Shown one piece after another: positions 10,416-22,560 of a stretch of DNA of 64,000 bases. The notes below the pieces were generated by a model that worked only from the letters and a program-made list of their open reading frames with translations, searched no databases and was not told where the DNA came from. This stretch comes from Pelodera strongyloides (taxonomy: Eukaryota > Nematoda > Chromadorea > Rhabditida > Rhabditidae). Made by a program: the position numbers and the translations under genes. Position 1 is the stretch's first letter; each line of letters opens with the position of its first letter. The stretch is from NCBI GenBank assembly GCA_036852015.1, contig JAANDG010000036.1:213501-277500 (forward strand), read 5' to 3'.

Positions 10416-13400
10416 TTAATAGGAATGCTTGGCGACGAAAAGTGATTCGGCAGCAGCTCCGGCGGCGTCCTCACCCTCGTACTTGCCCAACATAGCCACG
10501 CCTGGAATAATTGCGATAATTAGACGCATAATTATAATTACAGAAAAAATATTACCAAGTGTGAGATGTAGGTACCTATTTAGCATAATTGAAAATGCAT
10601 GAGACAACTATTCGATGTTAGCTTGCTATTACACCTGAATAATCCCATTTTCAATTGGTACATCCTAGAGCTGGGGCGTAATATTGCTGCAGATGAATGC
10701 CAGCTAATGAATGCTCGAACAACTCTAGTACTTAGGCGCGCAGCGCGGAAATGCGTAGCCGCGTCTGCGGGAAAATATTGCAAATTTGAATTGAAAAATT
10801 CGAGACACAGAGAAGCCTCTTTCCTGCGTCTCCGCATTTCCCTTGTTATTTAGCCATCTCATCTACGGACGCGGTTACGCATTTGCGCGTTGTGCGCTTG
10901 AGAATAGCATAGAGCGACGCGTACACCCATGTTTCAGTGTTGCGCTGTAAGAATCCTTGATGGACACATTCAAAGCCCTACAACAGGACAGATCCAAACA
11001 CTCACCGTTGGCCTGTGCGCGGTGCAAGAGCGTTTTCTGCGCGGCGGCAATGTTCTCGTCCTTTCCTTGCCAGACCTTCAACACCGAAGCCTGCAGCGCG
11101 CGCCCGTAAGAGAACGTGAGCTTCCAGGGGCGGAGCAGGCCAACCTGAAAATATTAAAGATTATGGACTAATTCGGGTTGTTAAAACTGTCACGAAAACA
11201 ATAGTATGCTTCTAACATTCACGCTCAACTATGGTACTAAATACGCTACGAAATTAGGTTTCAATTCGCTGGAAAGATCAACAAATAAATGCCGTTCGGA
11301 AACAGCTATATAGAACTTGTTCAGGGCAAAATATTTGTTTTTTTAAACACCACAGAAGTATTCCAAGCTAAAAATTCGAGTATTCTAGTACCTAGAATCT
11401 AGTAAAAATCTAGACTTCTGTATTAATTCTAGAGATTTCTAGATTTTTTTATAAGATTCTAGATACTTACTAGATTAGGTGAATTTTCGATTCTAAATTT
11501 GAAGTTTTCAAATTCTAGAGTAGAATACTAAGAGGCCTGCATACCTTATTGATAGCATTGAGGTTGGCAGTGGCGTCCAATTCAGACTGTCCGCCGGAGA
11601 GGAAAGTGATTCCCGGCACAGCAGCTGGCACAGACCTGGAAAATTATTTACTATAAAAAATGAAAAATCTGAATCAAATATTGTTATCGGTGAAAGCTGA
11701 AACCCAGAAGACTCTTGCCACTTGGCGACTTTTCGGAGTTTTCCTAATAAGAGCACCAGACTCAATTCAGTTATAGGATTTCGAGTATTCATCTATATTG
11801 TTTGTAGATCATTCTTCCTCAAACAGGTCAATTACGTCTACAGTCTACACATAACATAGTATGGTCTAGAAAGGAGCCAACCTTCTCAACGCGGTAACAG
11901 TGGCGAGTCCAATTGCCTCGTGGCTAACCTTCTTGGCCGCGGACTGTCCCGGAGTGACCATGTTGGGCTAAAAATGTTTACTTTATAACTACCCACAGGT
12001 ACAGTTTATGGCGCTCAGTGAATTGGAAATACGATTACTGAAAAAACACAGCTCCTAGTCTCTTCCTTTGGATATATGACCTTGTCACAAGTGTTCCGGG
12101 ATCAACTGGCAATTATAAGCTACTAATAAAGCTTCTAATTGGCAGTGATCTTCAGACCAAGCTTTTTTTTCACGCTTAGTTTTATAAAAAAAAATTACTA
12201 TGGTAAGACCAGCGTCATGTCATAAACGCAGATTACAGTACCTTGAGCAGGGTTCCCTCGAGGTAGACGTGGTGGTCGGAGAGGGCCTTGTAAGTGTAGG
12301 CGAGCACCTGCTCGGTGACCTAAAGGTGAATATGATGAAAACTTTGACAGTTATCACTTGCAGAGGACATATCCATTTGGGTCCCAATAGGCCCCCTACG
12401 TTACGGTTTGCTTCTTACCATATGAGCGCTACTGTATTTGAGCAAACCCCAAATCTGCTAATTGTTGCTCATTGTTCGGTAGGGGTTGAGCGACTTTTGT
12501 TCATTTGGATAATAGTGCCAAATTCTGAGTTTTAGGTATTTGAAGCACATACCTTCTGGGCACGCTCCAGGTCATGCTCACCATCGCAGAGCACCTCAGG
12601 CTCGACAATTGGCACAAGTCCGTTAGCCTGGCAGATGGAAGCGTATCTAGAAAGAATCATAATCAACATTCTCAAGAGACTTACCCAATAAAGCTGGCTG
12701 TGAATTTGGGTTTTCGCAATTAGCGCGATAGAAAAAGTTCAGCTGGACGTTAGACCTGGCCGAGCGCCGACTATTTGGCTAATTATACAATGAACTGCTT
12801 TGCATAATTGTAATTAGCTAATTACCTAGCCAGAACGTTGGCATTCTCGAGCATGGCCAAGTGCGACGGAGTGTGCGACCCAATGTTCAAAACACAACGC
12901 CACTTGGCGAAACCACATCCTCCCTGGAAATTTATTTATAATAATATTTTTCGAACACTGAAGTAAGTTAACGGACTTAAGACGTTAAAAATTCTGAAAT
13001 TAGTATTTCAACACGCGTCAAACCTATGAATCTGGCTGGTATTACTGATGATAATGGGAAATAATTGAATTCCAAATTCTCCCACCTTATGGAAAGCGGC
13101 GGCGCGCTCGGCAAGCTTGTCAAGTCCCTGGGTGGTTCCCTCGCCGAGGGTTCCCGCGAGTGGGACAACTCCCAGGTCGAGCTTGATTCCGGGAACGATG
13201 TCCTGCTTCTTCAGGATGTCGACGAAGCGCTGGCCATCGTCAGCAGACTGCAAATGACAAATATTTATGGGATTGAAGACTTGAGAATGAAACTTCACGA
13301 ACATAAATTGCCACTATATTAGGGTGACAGACATGAGTGTAAATTGAATGAGCTGTAAAATAAACACTGTCTATGAAGCACCCTTCTATTGCTCAATACA

Positions 13401-14976
13401 AGATGACAGTACGTTGCATGTTGTTCACAGTAGTACCGTTTGGGTTGGCCTAACTTTTTATGTTCTAATTTCTCTTATTTATTTTTCTATGCGTGTATTT
13501 ATCAGTTTGATGGCACAGTAGTTTTTTCTTTAGTTTTCAAAAATGATCATGATATCTATTCAAAAAAAATTTCTGCGATGTTTGTTTGTATATGGTTTCG
13601 TGGAAAAAATATGGCAAGATCGGAAGTAACGAGACAGTGTTGAGGCAAATGAGACTCCGACGTCAAAGACGACGGAGATGCAATCGCGTGTCAGATGGAC
13701 TCCGAGAAAGGCAGATAGGAGATACGGTATTTCGACAGATGAGCAGACAGTTAGAGATAGTTAGAGAGAGTTTCCGAGCGACAGGCCATATAGACCTCCA
13801 CGAAATACAAATTACATACATATACATAACATTCTACCGCTTTCCCTGAACGAACAGACAATTCAGTTAGGGGTTTTTTAATGGAAAGACTGCATTTTCA
13901 CTGGACTGGGTATCAACAAAAAAGAATAGCATGGATCATCGTAAATTCACGTGTCTAAAATTCTGAAAGTTGAAGTCATAAATGTAAATTAATAAGGTAA
14001 TTTTGTCTAATTTGTAGTTTATAGTCAGAAGCTGTAGTGTGTAGTCAGTGTAGATTAATAATGTGGTTTTGTCTAAGTTGTAGTTTATAGTCTAAGCTCA
14101 AGCTGTTGTCTATAAGAAGGATCACCTGATTGAACGTCTCCTCATAGAGAATGACTCCAGAGATGTGCTTGCTGATGTTGGGAGTGGTGAAGAGAAGCTG
14201 GCGATACTTGCGTCTGTTCGTCTCGTTGTTCTCCAAGTTGATGGTGGCAAGCCGCTTGCCGATTGTGCCTAAACTTGGCTACTGTATTATGTGAAACCTT
14301 TAAAGCGAAGTACCGACCGGTTTTTGAAACACATCGCCTACACCAATATCCTTATGCAGCTTATACAAATGAACATAAATTAGAATAAAAAATCGAGCTA
14401 AATTCGAGCAAATTAGCATAACTGCATAAGATTTTTATTCTAATTTATGTTCATGCTGGTGTACTCGATGTGTCTGAAAAACCGACCGGTATTTCGCTTT
14501 AAACAAGTTTATGACACGCCTTATTTGGTGGAACGATAACACAAACGTGAAGTTTGCAACACGTTTAGAACAGGGGGGCGCTTCCTAATAGGAACCTATT
14601 ATGTGTAGTTCCCCAAGACGCTCCCCGGGAAACTAGATTTACTATTCTAATCCAAGATGCTCCCCGGGGAACTAGATTTACTATTCTAATCCAAGATGCT
14701 CCCCGGGGAACTAGATTTACTATTCTAATCCAAGATGCTCCCCGGGGAACTAGATTTACTATTCTAATCCAAGATGCTCCCCGGGGAACTAGATTTACTA
14801 TTCAAATCCAAGATGCTCCCCGGGGAACTAGATTTACTATTCAAATCCTCACCGGTCGACTCATCAGCGGCCAGGATTCCCTTTCCGTCGGCGACGATCT
14901 TCAGGGCGATCTTGTGAAGTTCGTCCTTCTGTGCCTGGGTAAGCGAGTCCTTGTACGATCCACCGACTTCTGCCAT
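10416..14976 (-). CDS. aldo: Fructose-bisphosphate aldolase, class I (complete, 366 aa)
   Basis: Cleaves fructose 1,6-bisphosphate into glyceraldehyde 3-phosphate and dihydroxyacetone phosphate in cytosolic glycolysis and the reverse step in gluconeogenesis. Ten exons: 14853-14976, 14126-14268, 13086-13247, 12826-12923, 12553-12646, 12242-12319, 11882-11967, 11545-11635, 11006-11144 and 10416-10501. All phases agree; the total is 367 codons with stop, the usual family length. Motifs in order: [48 protein letters not shown] with the Schiff-base lysine at codon 233 as the last codon of exon 6, and the C-terminal [13 protein letters not shown] with the catalytic tyrosine. The start is fixed by homology; an acceptor TTTTCTCAG lies five bases upstream. 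Codons are richer in G/C at third positions than surrounding DNA, as expected of a strongly expressed gene. Confidence 0.97.
11370..11520. repeat. TCTAGA-rich degenerate repeat in aldolase intron 8
   Basis: The word TCTAGA or ATTCTAGA occurs about eight times with irregular spacing in an AT-rich intron. It ends about 30 bp from exon 8. I see no unit length or terminal repeats. Confidence 0.6.
14300..14502. mobile_element. TTAA MITE of the GCGAAATACCGGCCGG family
   Basis: TTAAAGCGAAGTACCGACCGG at the left and CCGGTATTTCGCTTTAA at the right form terminal inverted repeats next to TTAA. It occupies a third of aldolase intron 1. Confidence 0.88.
14608..14848. repeat. 39-bp minisatellite abutting the aldolase exon 1 donor
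   Basis: Six near-identical tandem units of 39 bp, each with GATGCTCCCCGGGGAACTAG, preceded by one diverged unit. The last unit stops a few bases from the exon 1 donor GTGAGG. 39 bp is 13 codons, so unspliced RNA would read through as repeated 13-residue units ([13 protein letters not shown]). Confidence 0.95.
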
Positions 14977-14989
14977 TGCTGCTGAGAAA

Positions 14990-17900
14990 ATGAGAATGTA
15001 CTGTAGCTTAGGCTTAGGCTTAGGAGAACTTCGAGAGCACGAAACTCACAGGTAAAACTGTAAAACAATAGCCACTGCGCAAGGAATATTTAGTGTGAGC
15101 GAAAAGAAGGATATAAAATGAATTCAACGCAAAACGTGCCGGTAACGAGAAGAGAACGCTAATAAGTCTCTTATGGCGTTGCGCTCTTTCTAAGAGTCTA
15201 ATAAACATTTCTAAACATAAGATGTGCTCAAAAAGACTTGTTGGTAGAACAATTGGGAGGAGAGCGACAAGTTAGCAAACTGTCAGCAATATCTATGCAC
15301 AAACTGATCAAATGGTCTAAACACAGTCTATATTTGTTTAAATAAACACAGTTGCTTGCGTGCAATTACGCTACGACCAGTTATGGGTATGCCCCGTGCA
15401 TAGCCCAGAGCCATGTCATACATGATCAATCAAAGGTCAAAGGGTCAAAAATTGAACTCTGATCTAGGAACTATGAACTTTGCGTGCACTCTTTCTCGAT
15501 CACAGATGTGTTGATTAATAGCATGAATCACTATTTTTAGGAGAAAAGTTGTCTAGACAACATACTCATCTTGCTGACAATTATGATCTGAATTAACTAA
15601 CAAAATTTATATGTTAGTGATAGTGACTAAATCCACAGAAAAATCAGTCGTAACCAAACATAATTTATTAAATATTAAATACCGTATACAATATGCGTAT
15701 TATGCCTTATGGAAGCAGTGTACTGTAACACTCACACTAACTGTGCGTTAGGTTAGGGCTATGGACCAAGAACGTAGACACCGAGTGATGTGAATTTATC
15801 ACCGAGTTCTGTCAAAAAATTAAACCGTCGAGTTTCATTACCTGAGCAAGTGTTCTCCCCTGTCGTTCCAATTTGATACGATAAAATTAGGAGAAATAGT
15901 TTCGAAAAGTTAGCATGTCGCCGAAATGTTTTGATAAACATCAGTAGTTGGTATTTCTATTTTAAGAAGAGTGGCAGCAAACGGAGCCGTGTTTTTACAA
16001 TGAAATCGATAATTCGGTGTAGCGGATGAAGGTCACAAACAAAATACCCCCGTGAACCCTATTGTAGTAGGGATTGGAATCATATTTTACTTTAGAACAA
16101 AAATACTCGTGGAATTCGAAGGAAAAGTGATCGTGAAAGAAATCCAAATTATGTATATTAGTGCTTACATGAAATGTTTATTTATAGCACTGGTAGCGTG
16201 TCCACAGAAAATGATAAATAGAAACTTACAGTATACCTGTATTCCATAAGTGCTCATATGGTAATTATACGCTCATTTGTCTTCTTTATACACATAAGAT
16301 AAGTTTTTATACAGTGTAACGTATTACTTACTGTTGTTTTATACTTGCTAATGATGCAAACTCTGCCAAGAAAACCGTCTCTGAACTAAAAAAAAAACAT
16401 TTTGTAAAATGCTAAATTGGAACTCTCTCGAACATTTGGGAACCCTTATCGGGCGATGAAAGTGGTCAGATAAACAAGTGCTGCGTGCAGACAACTGAAA
16501 TAAAAATCAATCGAAACTCTGGGGCGATCGCAAAAGGCGAAAACAAAATAGAAATGGGCGGAGAGTAGGCCGACTTGAGCGTTCGTTGATGTCTCCGAAA
16601 TGAGTGAATTTTTTTACGGTGTGGCGCCATACCCATACGATGAAATTTTTATTCGGATTCGAATGTGTGTTAAAAAAATGGGCAAGACATGTGATTAAAA
16701 TACAAATGAGTAATGTGAGCGTTTGTTGCGCGCATGTTCAATAAATACTGAAAGACGAAGCAAGGAGAAGAAATTTGGAACTTTGGCAACATTAACTGTT
16801 GATATTTGATGTATGCCTATTTAAAACGAGGAACATACTTGACGAAGCTCATTATTCAGACTCATGTGGTAGGTGGCACATGGCTCATCGGTTAGACTCC
16901 TTTCGTAGACGAAACCGCATCACTAGGGCGCATTGCGAGCAGTTTTGTATGTGGAAGAGGAAAAAAATCGATATTCCAAGATGAACTAACTGATGACAAA
17001 AACCTAAACCTCGAAGGACCATGTGTTTAATTGAAAATGCAGAAAAAATAAATACTCACAAAAATTGTATGAGAAGTAAATGTGATACATGGATCATGTT
17101 TTAACATGACACCTTGTGTCGACCCTGATCGTATACGAGGCCTTTACCCGGAAGTATGCGGGCAAATTTACCGTGTTTTACGACTTCGCGAGACCCATGT
17201 ATTAATTTCTCGTGTCAAATATTCAATTCAGGGAAAATACGGTAAATTTGTCTATACTTGGAAGGGAACGCACAGTTATTTTTGGCATACATGGAAACCC
17301 CATAAAGGCAAAGGACCCACACCCACGTAGAGTACTTTGTTTTACCTTTTCTGTAAGAGAAACTAAAATAATTCAAATGTGTTATATAAACACCATGTAC
17401 TTTATTGCATGAGAGAGAAAAAATCAACCGAAATCTTGTATATAAGATCAGTGAAAAGATTAAAAGAAAAAAGAGCAAGACAAATGATTACAAATAATTT
17501 TTCGTTCATGTGCATTCACTCCTTCGTTTATTTTTGCAAATAAAAATCAATACCGCGGACCGTCTCATCGACCATCGTCTCTCGTCTGGTCCACGACGAA
17601 ATATGCTATTTTCCTACCGTAATTTTTCAACATATGGGTTTTTGTTTGTCGCCATAAAATTTGCAGTAGCAAGTTTGCGATGATCTTTTCCAAATTAGTA
17701 AGAAAGCTAGATGTACGTTATTCTTTTACAAGAATTTTGCTAAACAAATCTAAGATCTTTGCCATCCATATACTAGACGCGGAGTGCAGAATACGGTAGA
17801 AATGCTGCCACATAAAATACAGCACTGGAAAAAATAAGATTATCTTGCTTAATATTGAAAGAAATTGTAATGTTTGTGTATTTTTATCAATAAAATACAT

Positions 17901-18081
17901 TGAAGAAACGGAATCCAAAAGATTATATCGCATTTGACAAACAAAAAAAATTCTTGTCACGTTATTTAAGATCTAAAGCACCGTAGTTGCTCAGCAGCGT
18001 GCTGCATAGTTTAGTATACATTTAGTAGCAACTTAGTATGTATTGAGCATCTGTTTCGCTATTATGGCCAGATTCGTACTA
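14990..18081. other. Intergenic, no gene seen
   Basis: AT-rich sequence upstream of aldolase, expected to hold its promoter. Short open frames, for example 15759-15941 on the minus strand and 17082-17330 on the plus strand, show no family motif and no supporting splice sites. I see no repeats with clear ends. Confidence 0.5.
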
Positions 18082-18325
18082 AGGGCGCATTCGAGTTGGA
18101 CATTTTCCGGAAAAGAAAAGAAAACTTTTGGTTCGAGATGGATTTCACCAGAAAAGAATGCAATTGCCACGCATACACATGCAAATGATCGATTGATTTT
18201 AGTTTCAATTACGGTACAATTGCATTTTCGACAATTATTTTGCGTGTATTATTTTTTTTCTGGGTGTCCATCTCAACCATTTTTTTCTTTTCTTTTCCGG
18301 AAAATGTCCAACTCGAATGCGCCCT
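18082..18325. mobile_element. MITE with AGGGCGCATTCGAG ends, copy 1 (no insert)
   Basis: AGGGCGCATTCGAGTTGGAC with ATTTTCCGGAAAAGAAAAG at the left is mirrored at the right. Length 244 bp. This copy lacks the 564-bp insertion carried by the copy at 20298-21108 and so serves as its empty-site reference. Confidence 0.9.
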
Positions 18326-18935
18326 AAATTTATTCACAACTGATCTATATTGAATAAGCTCGCTAAGCGCGCGGACGCGCGCACGTTTTACCGCGCGGTG
18401 CAGTGTCGCAGGTGTGCACCGGGGACAAGCAGTGAGTAAAACAAAATGAGACGAAATTCGGGTGGCCTTTTCCTCCTTGGCTTTGTGCCAAATACCGTAA
18501 TCTGTTTTCGTTGCGGGACCCTTGGTATATAAGGCGTGCCGCGGCGCCCCACCGGTCATTCGGCGTCGTGTTTTTGTGGTGTGCGGTCGTGCGTGTTTCG
18601 TTGTCATTTTTTTGTCGTTTTGTTTTGTATTGTGTTTTTTCTTTCAGATATGTGAGAGGTTTCGACTAGAAGAAGGTTCAGGTGAAGGTCTGCACTACAA
18701 GAAGGCTCTGTGAAATCGGAAATCCGGCCTAGGACAAGCCTCAGCCACGTTTTCGACAGGTTTGTTACTCCTATTTCGCTTCTAACCTTTTTTGGACATT
18801 CTTCTAACCTCTTGGTGTCTGTTTTTTTAGTTCAGCCTCTTGCATTCGTATTTACCGTCGTATCTAACTTTATTTTTATTTCAGGACTTCCACATGTGAT
18901 GCCCACTCGTGCGCCGTCACCGTCATGGATTCCAA

Positions 18936-19499
18936 CTCAGGTGACTCTAGGCCCGAAGGCATGCCCTTTTCGGTGGAACAGGGCTGGCCTTTTACCGGCC
19001 TTGGAGGGTGCCCGGGGTACGCCCTGGGGCTTTTGTGAGTTTTGGAGGGCATAAAATGAGGCCACAAACAGGCCATTTTGAACAGGGTAGAAAAGAAATA
19101 TACACCGTTCTAGCTAACCAGCAACGAACTTACACCCGGAAACACAACATACAAGTACCTAGAACTTTGCAAGACAAATGCACCGGACAGGAATCGAACT
19201 TGCGACATTAGCTAAACACGTACTCCAAACCAGCGCCTTAGACCACTCGGCCATACTGCGCATGGCAGTCTGTGTTCGTTGCGAAATATGACTGCTGCTG
19301 CTTCACAAAAATTTAAATCCCAATTTTCGCGCGCTTTATAAAATGCAAGGCTACGGCAAAGTGCCATGTAACGGGCACGCCCCAGGTTCGGACCGACATT
19401 TTCCCCGTTTGTGGCCTTATCCCGGCCTTCTACAATTGAAGGGCACGCCCTAGGGCATATTTGCTTAAATGCATGCCTGCGGGCCTAGAGTCACCTATG
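18936..19499. mobile_element. 564-bp element with CTCAGGTGACTCTAGG ends, copy 1
   Basis: Starts CTCAGGTGACTCTAGGCCCG and ends CGGGCCTAGAGTCACCTATG, giving imperfect terminal inverted repeats of about 25 bp. It is flanked by AA on both sides, a 2-bp target duplication. Inside, on the minus strand at 19181-19262, is a tRNA-Leu/Ser-like block with box A GGCCGAGTGG and box B GTTCGATTCC. No protein is encoded; non-autonomous. Confidence 0.85.
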
Positions 19500-19972
19500 A
19501 ATAGAGTGCAACGCTTCAGAGAGGAAAATAATGTTTGAAACTGTCCGTTCAATAAATATACTTATCTGTGAAGTTTTCCGTTATTTCTTTGGTTCAGGCT
19601 CGTTTTGCCTGTAAAATTGTAAACCTTATATGTGGAGTTTGACTTTTTCTTTGGTTCAGGCTTGTCTTGTCCGTAAAAATGTAAACTTAACTTTTCCTCT
19701 TTTGTTTTTGTGAAAATTTGACTTTTTTCGGAAATATACAGTTCGCGCCAAAATTTGAATTCAAATTTCCGCGGTGGGTCCCTCAGCGAAAACTCGATTA
19801 CGGTACTTGGCACAAAGCCAAGGAGGAAAAGGCCACCCGAATTTCGTCTCGTTTTGGGTGCTACAAGCAGTGCGCGCGCTTAGCTCACTAGAAAGCAAAA
19901 GAATATACCGATTGTGCACTGCCAGAATGCATCACATAATACTTATGCAACTCCCAAACTTTCGCAAGACAA

Positions 19973-20055
19973 ATGTACCCAAGTGGGATCGAACCTGCAA
20001 ATTCACTCAGGAATTTACCCTGAAACCAGCGCCTTAGACCACTCGGACGTATGGC
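19973..20055 (-). repeat. tRNA-Leu-like SINE fragment
   Basis: On the minus strand: CCGAGTGGTCTAAGGCGCTG followed later by GGTTCGATCCCAC. These are class II tRNA box A and box B sequences, but the anticodon and acceptor stems do not pair. The flank AAGACAAATG with ACC is shared with the tRNA-like block in the 564-bp elements, so it is the same repeat family and not a working tRNA. Confidence 0.65.
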
Positions 20056-20297
20056 ACTCGGAGGGTCCACACGAAAACTGAATATCACTGCGCCAACGAG
20101 CAAATTAGTACGTTGCTAGATCGATACTAGTATTGAAAGACCGCGACGCGCTACAGAGAACTCCGATGCGTATTCCGCGCGGGACCGTATCCCCGGTCTC
20201 ACAATTAGCGGAAAACGGTGCGCGCACCTCCTTTTACGCAGAAAACCACGCGCGCACAGCCTTGTGGGACTGGAGGTGGTTGCGCGTGCGGGCGTTC

Positions 20298-21108
20298 AGG
20301 GCGCATTCGAGTTGGACATTTTCCGGAAAAGAAAAGAAAAAAGTGGTTCGAGATGGACACCCAGAAAAAAAATAATACACGCAAAATAATTGTCGAAAAT
20401 GCAATTGTACCGTAATTGAAACTAAAATCAATCGATCATTTGCATGTGTATGCGTGGCAATTGCATTCTTTTCTCTCAGGTGACTCTAGGCCCGAAGGCA
20501 TGCCCTTTTCGGTGGAACAGGGCTGGCCTTTTACCGGCCTTGGAGGGTGCCCGGGGTACGCCCTGGGGCTTTGTGAGTTTTGGAGGGCATAAAATGAGGC
20601 CACAAACAGGCCATTTTGAACAGGGTAGAAAAGAATTATACACCGTTCTAGCTAACCAGCAACGAACTTACACCCGGAAACACAACATACAAGTACCTAG
20701 AACTTTGCAAGACAAATGCACCGGATAGGAATCGAACTTGCGACATTAGCTAAACACGTACTCCAAACCAGCGCCTTAGACCACTCGGCCATACTGCGTA
20801 TGGTCGTCTCTGCTGGATTGAAAAATATTACGGCTGCTGCTTCACAAAAATTTAAATCCCTATTTTCGCGCGCTTTATAAAATGCAAGGCTACGGCAAAG
20901 TGCCATGTAAAGGGCACGCCCCAGGTTCGGACCGACATTTTCCCCGTTTGTGGCCCTTTACCGGCCTTCTACAATTGAAGGGCACGCCCTAGGGCATATT
21001 TGCTTAATTGCATGCCTGCGGGCCTAGAGTCACCTATGCTGGTGAAATCCATCTCGAACCAAAAGTTTTCTTTTCTTTTCCGGAAAATGTCCAACTCGAA
21101 TGCGCCCT
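20298..21108. mobile_element. MITE with AGGGCGCATTCGAG ends, copy 2, split by an insertion
   Basis: Same terminal repeats as 18082-18325. Its body is interrupted at 20475-21038 by the 564-bp element; removing the insert restores a MITE of about the same length as copy 1. Confidence 0.9.
20475..21038. mobile_element. 564-bp element, copy 2, nested in a MITE
   Basis: Same length and ends as 18936-19499, with few differences. Flanked by CT on both sides; the uninterrupted MITE has a single CT at this point. The tRNA-like block is at about 20721-20802 on the minus strand. Confidence 0.92.
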
Positions 21109-21389
21109 CAAGAACGTAGAGCGAGGGAAATTTCTCGTTTCAACTTTCTTGTCTTGTTTTTTTTACATTTCGACAAGAGTTCTTTGTCTCTTACGTTCTT
21201 TTGTATCATGATCATCACGCCTACATGTTTGATCGCAGTTTGAGCCCACTTTTGCTTTTGTGCAATATAGGTTTCCTTTAGGGATCATGTCGATGCCCGC
21301 GTTTCTTCGCTTTCTTAATAACTAACTTTATTCCATTTTAGGAGAGCTCTTAATGGATAACCGTTCGACCATTCGGACCCTTCTGGGCA

Positions 21390-22560
21390 ACATACAGACC
21401 AGGATGAGAACACCTAGCACAGGTTTTTTGTAGTAAGCATTTTTAATCCTCCTTGAGCCCAACGGTTGGGTTCGCGGTCGCACACCGAGTGATTTTTTTC
21501 GTGAATTTTCACTTCATTTTCACTATTTCATTCGCTTTCATCTTTATTATTTCACTTTTTTCAATGTTTTCTCCTATTCGTTTCCAATTTCCTGCACTAT
21601 CGTTTACGGTGGAGGCCTGGTGGTAATACGTTTTTGTTTTGTTTTTGTATTTGCATGACACAGCACCGAGTCTTCATTAAAGAGTAACTCCTTTTCCTTC
21701 TATGTTGATCTTCATATGGCCGAATGAAAGAGTGGGTACAACTGTTGCTCCGCCATGTGTTTCTTTCTCACCTCTCTCGCTCTATTGTATTCTCTCTGAC
21801 CCTTTCCTGCCCCTTGCGTCCATCTCATCTTTATGTGTAGTTTGTTCGCGTTGAACCTTTTTATCCGGACCGTTTTTATTCGATCTTTCGATGGAATATT
21901 ATTTTGCAACACTTTCCATCCATTACGCGAGAAACAATTTCAATTTTTATTTTGTAAAGAACATCATATGCTACAGGGTACTAGTGCAAAGGGAGAAATG
22001 TTTAGTACAACTACTGACGTAAAACAGGCTAGATTGTTCAATCGTAATACCAAGAGCTTTCGATTCTAGCCCTGTGCCCTGGCCCAAACGGTGGCTGTCA
22101 GATAATTTAGAGCTAGAAAAATAACCAACCCCCAAAATACTTGTACTAATTCCCTTTGCTTTGAAAAAGCGATAAAATTTTGGCGTATGAATATTTAATA
22201 TTTTTAAGTAGCATTTTGTTCCGTGTTCCGTTGTTTTCTATCTTGATCTTGTTTATTTACCGGCGGGTTCCGGTTCCTCACGACTCTTAATTTGTCTGGC
22301 ATGTCTGAAATGAACCTCTGGTTACGTTATGAATCAATATATCGGTATATCAATAACTGATACTTGATACTATATTTAGTGTAAGACAGTAAGCGCGCTA
22401 GGAAAGTCGGAATCGGAACGTCGGAAGAAATTTTCGTTTTATGTTTTATTCCACTTACGCTGCTGCACCTGTTGGAGCACCACCATTGTATTTGAGCACA
22501 GTTGCCGTTTTTTCGTGGAATCTGAATTCGTATATTTGCTCGGTTAAAATATGTCATTCT
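21390..22560. other. Intergenic, no gene recognised
   Basis: AT- and T-rich sequence. A possible alternative last exon of the BAR gene lies at about 22327-22470 on the minus strand, but its acceptor is weak. Confidence 0.4.

Larger units (their letters stand above)
18523..21389 (+). other. Weak candidate transcript with TATA-like start and short ORF
   Basis: A TATATAAGG at about 18526 is followed by exon-like pieces ending at donors: about 18648-18760 (donor GTTTGT), 18885-18938 (donor GTGACT) and 21343-21388. Joining the last two gives a continuous frame from ATG 18924 (MDSNSG, then ELLMDNRSTIRTLLGNIQ, MRTPST). No family is recognised. The donor of the second piece falls inside the end of a transposon, so the join is at best a transposon-altered transcript. 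A 64-bp inverted repeat (about 18440-18503 against 19795-19858) brackets the region, so it may all be mobile DNA. Confidence 0.22.

Noticed and set aside
15759..15941. Small secreted protein frame (minus strand)
   Set aside because: 60 codons with a mildly hydrophobic start; no splice support, motif or repeat of the pattern elsewhere.
18209..18607. 132-codon minus-strand frame
   Set aside because: It runs across the end of a MITE, and part of it recurs wherever that MITE does. No family motif.
19181..19262. tRNA-Leu/Ser gene in the 564-bp element
   Set aside because: Box A and B are present but stems have mismatches and the block is repeated in each element copy, so it is a tRNA-derived part of a transposon.
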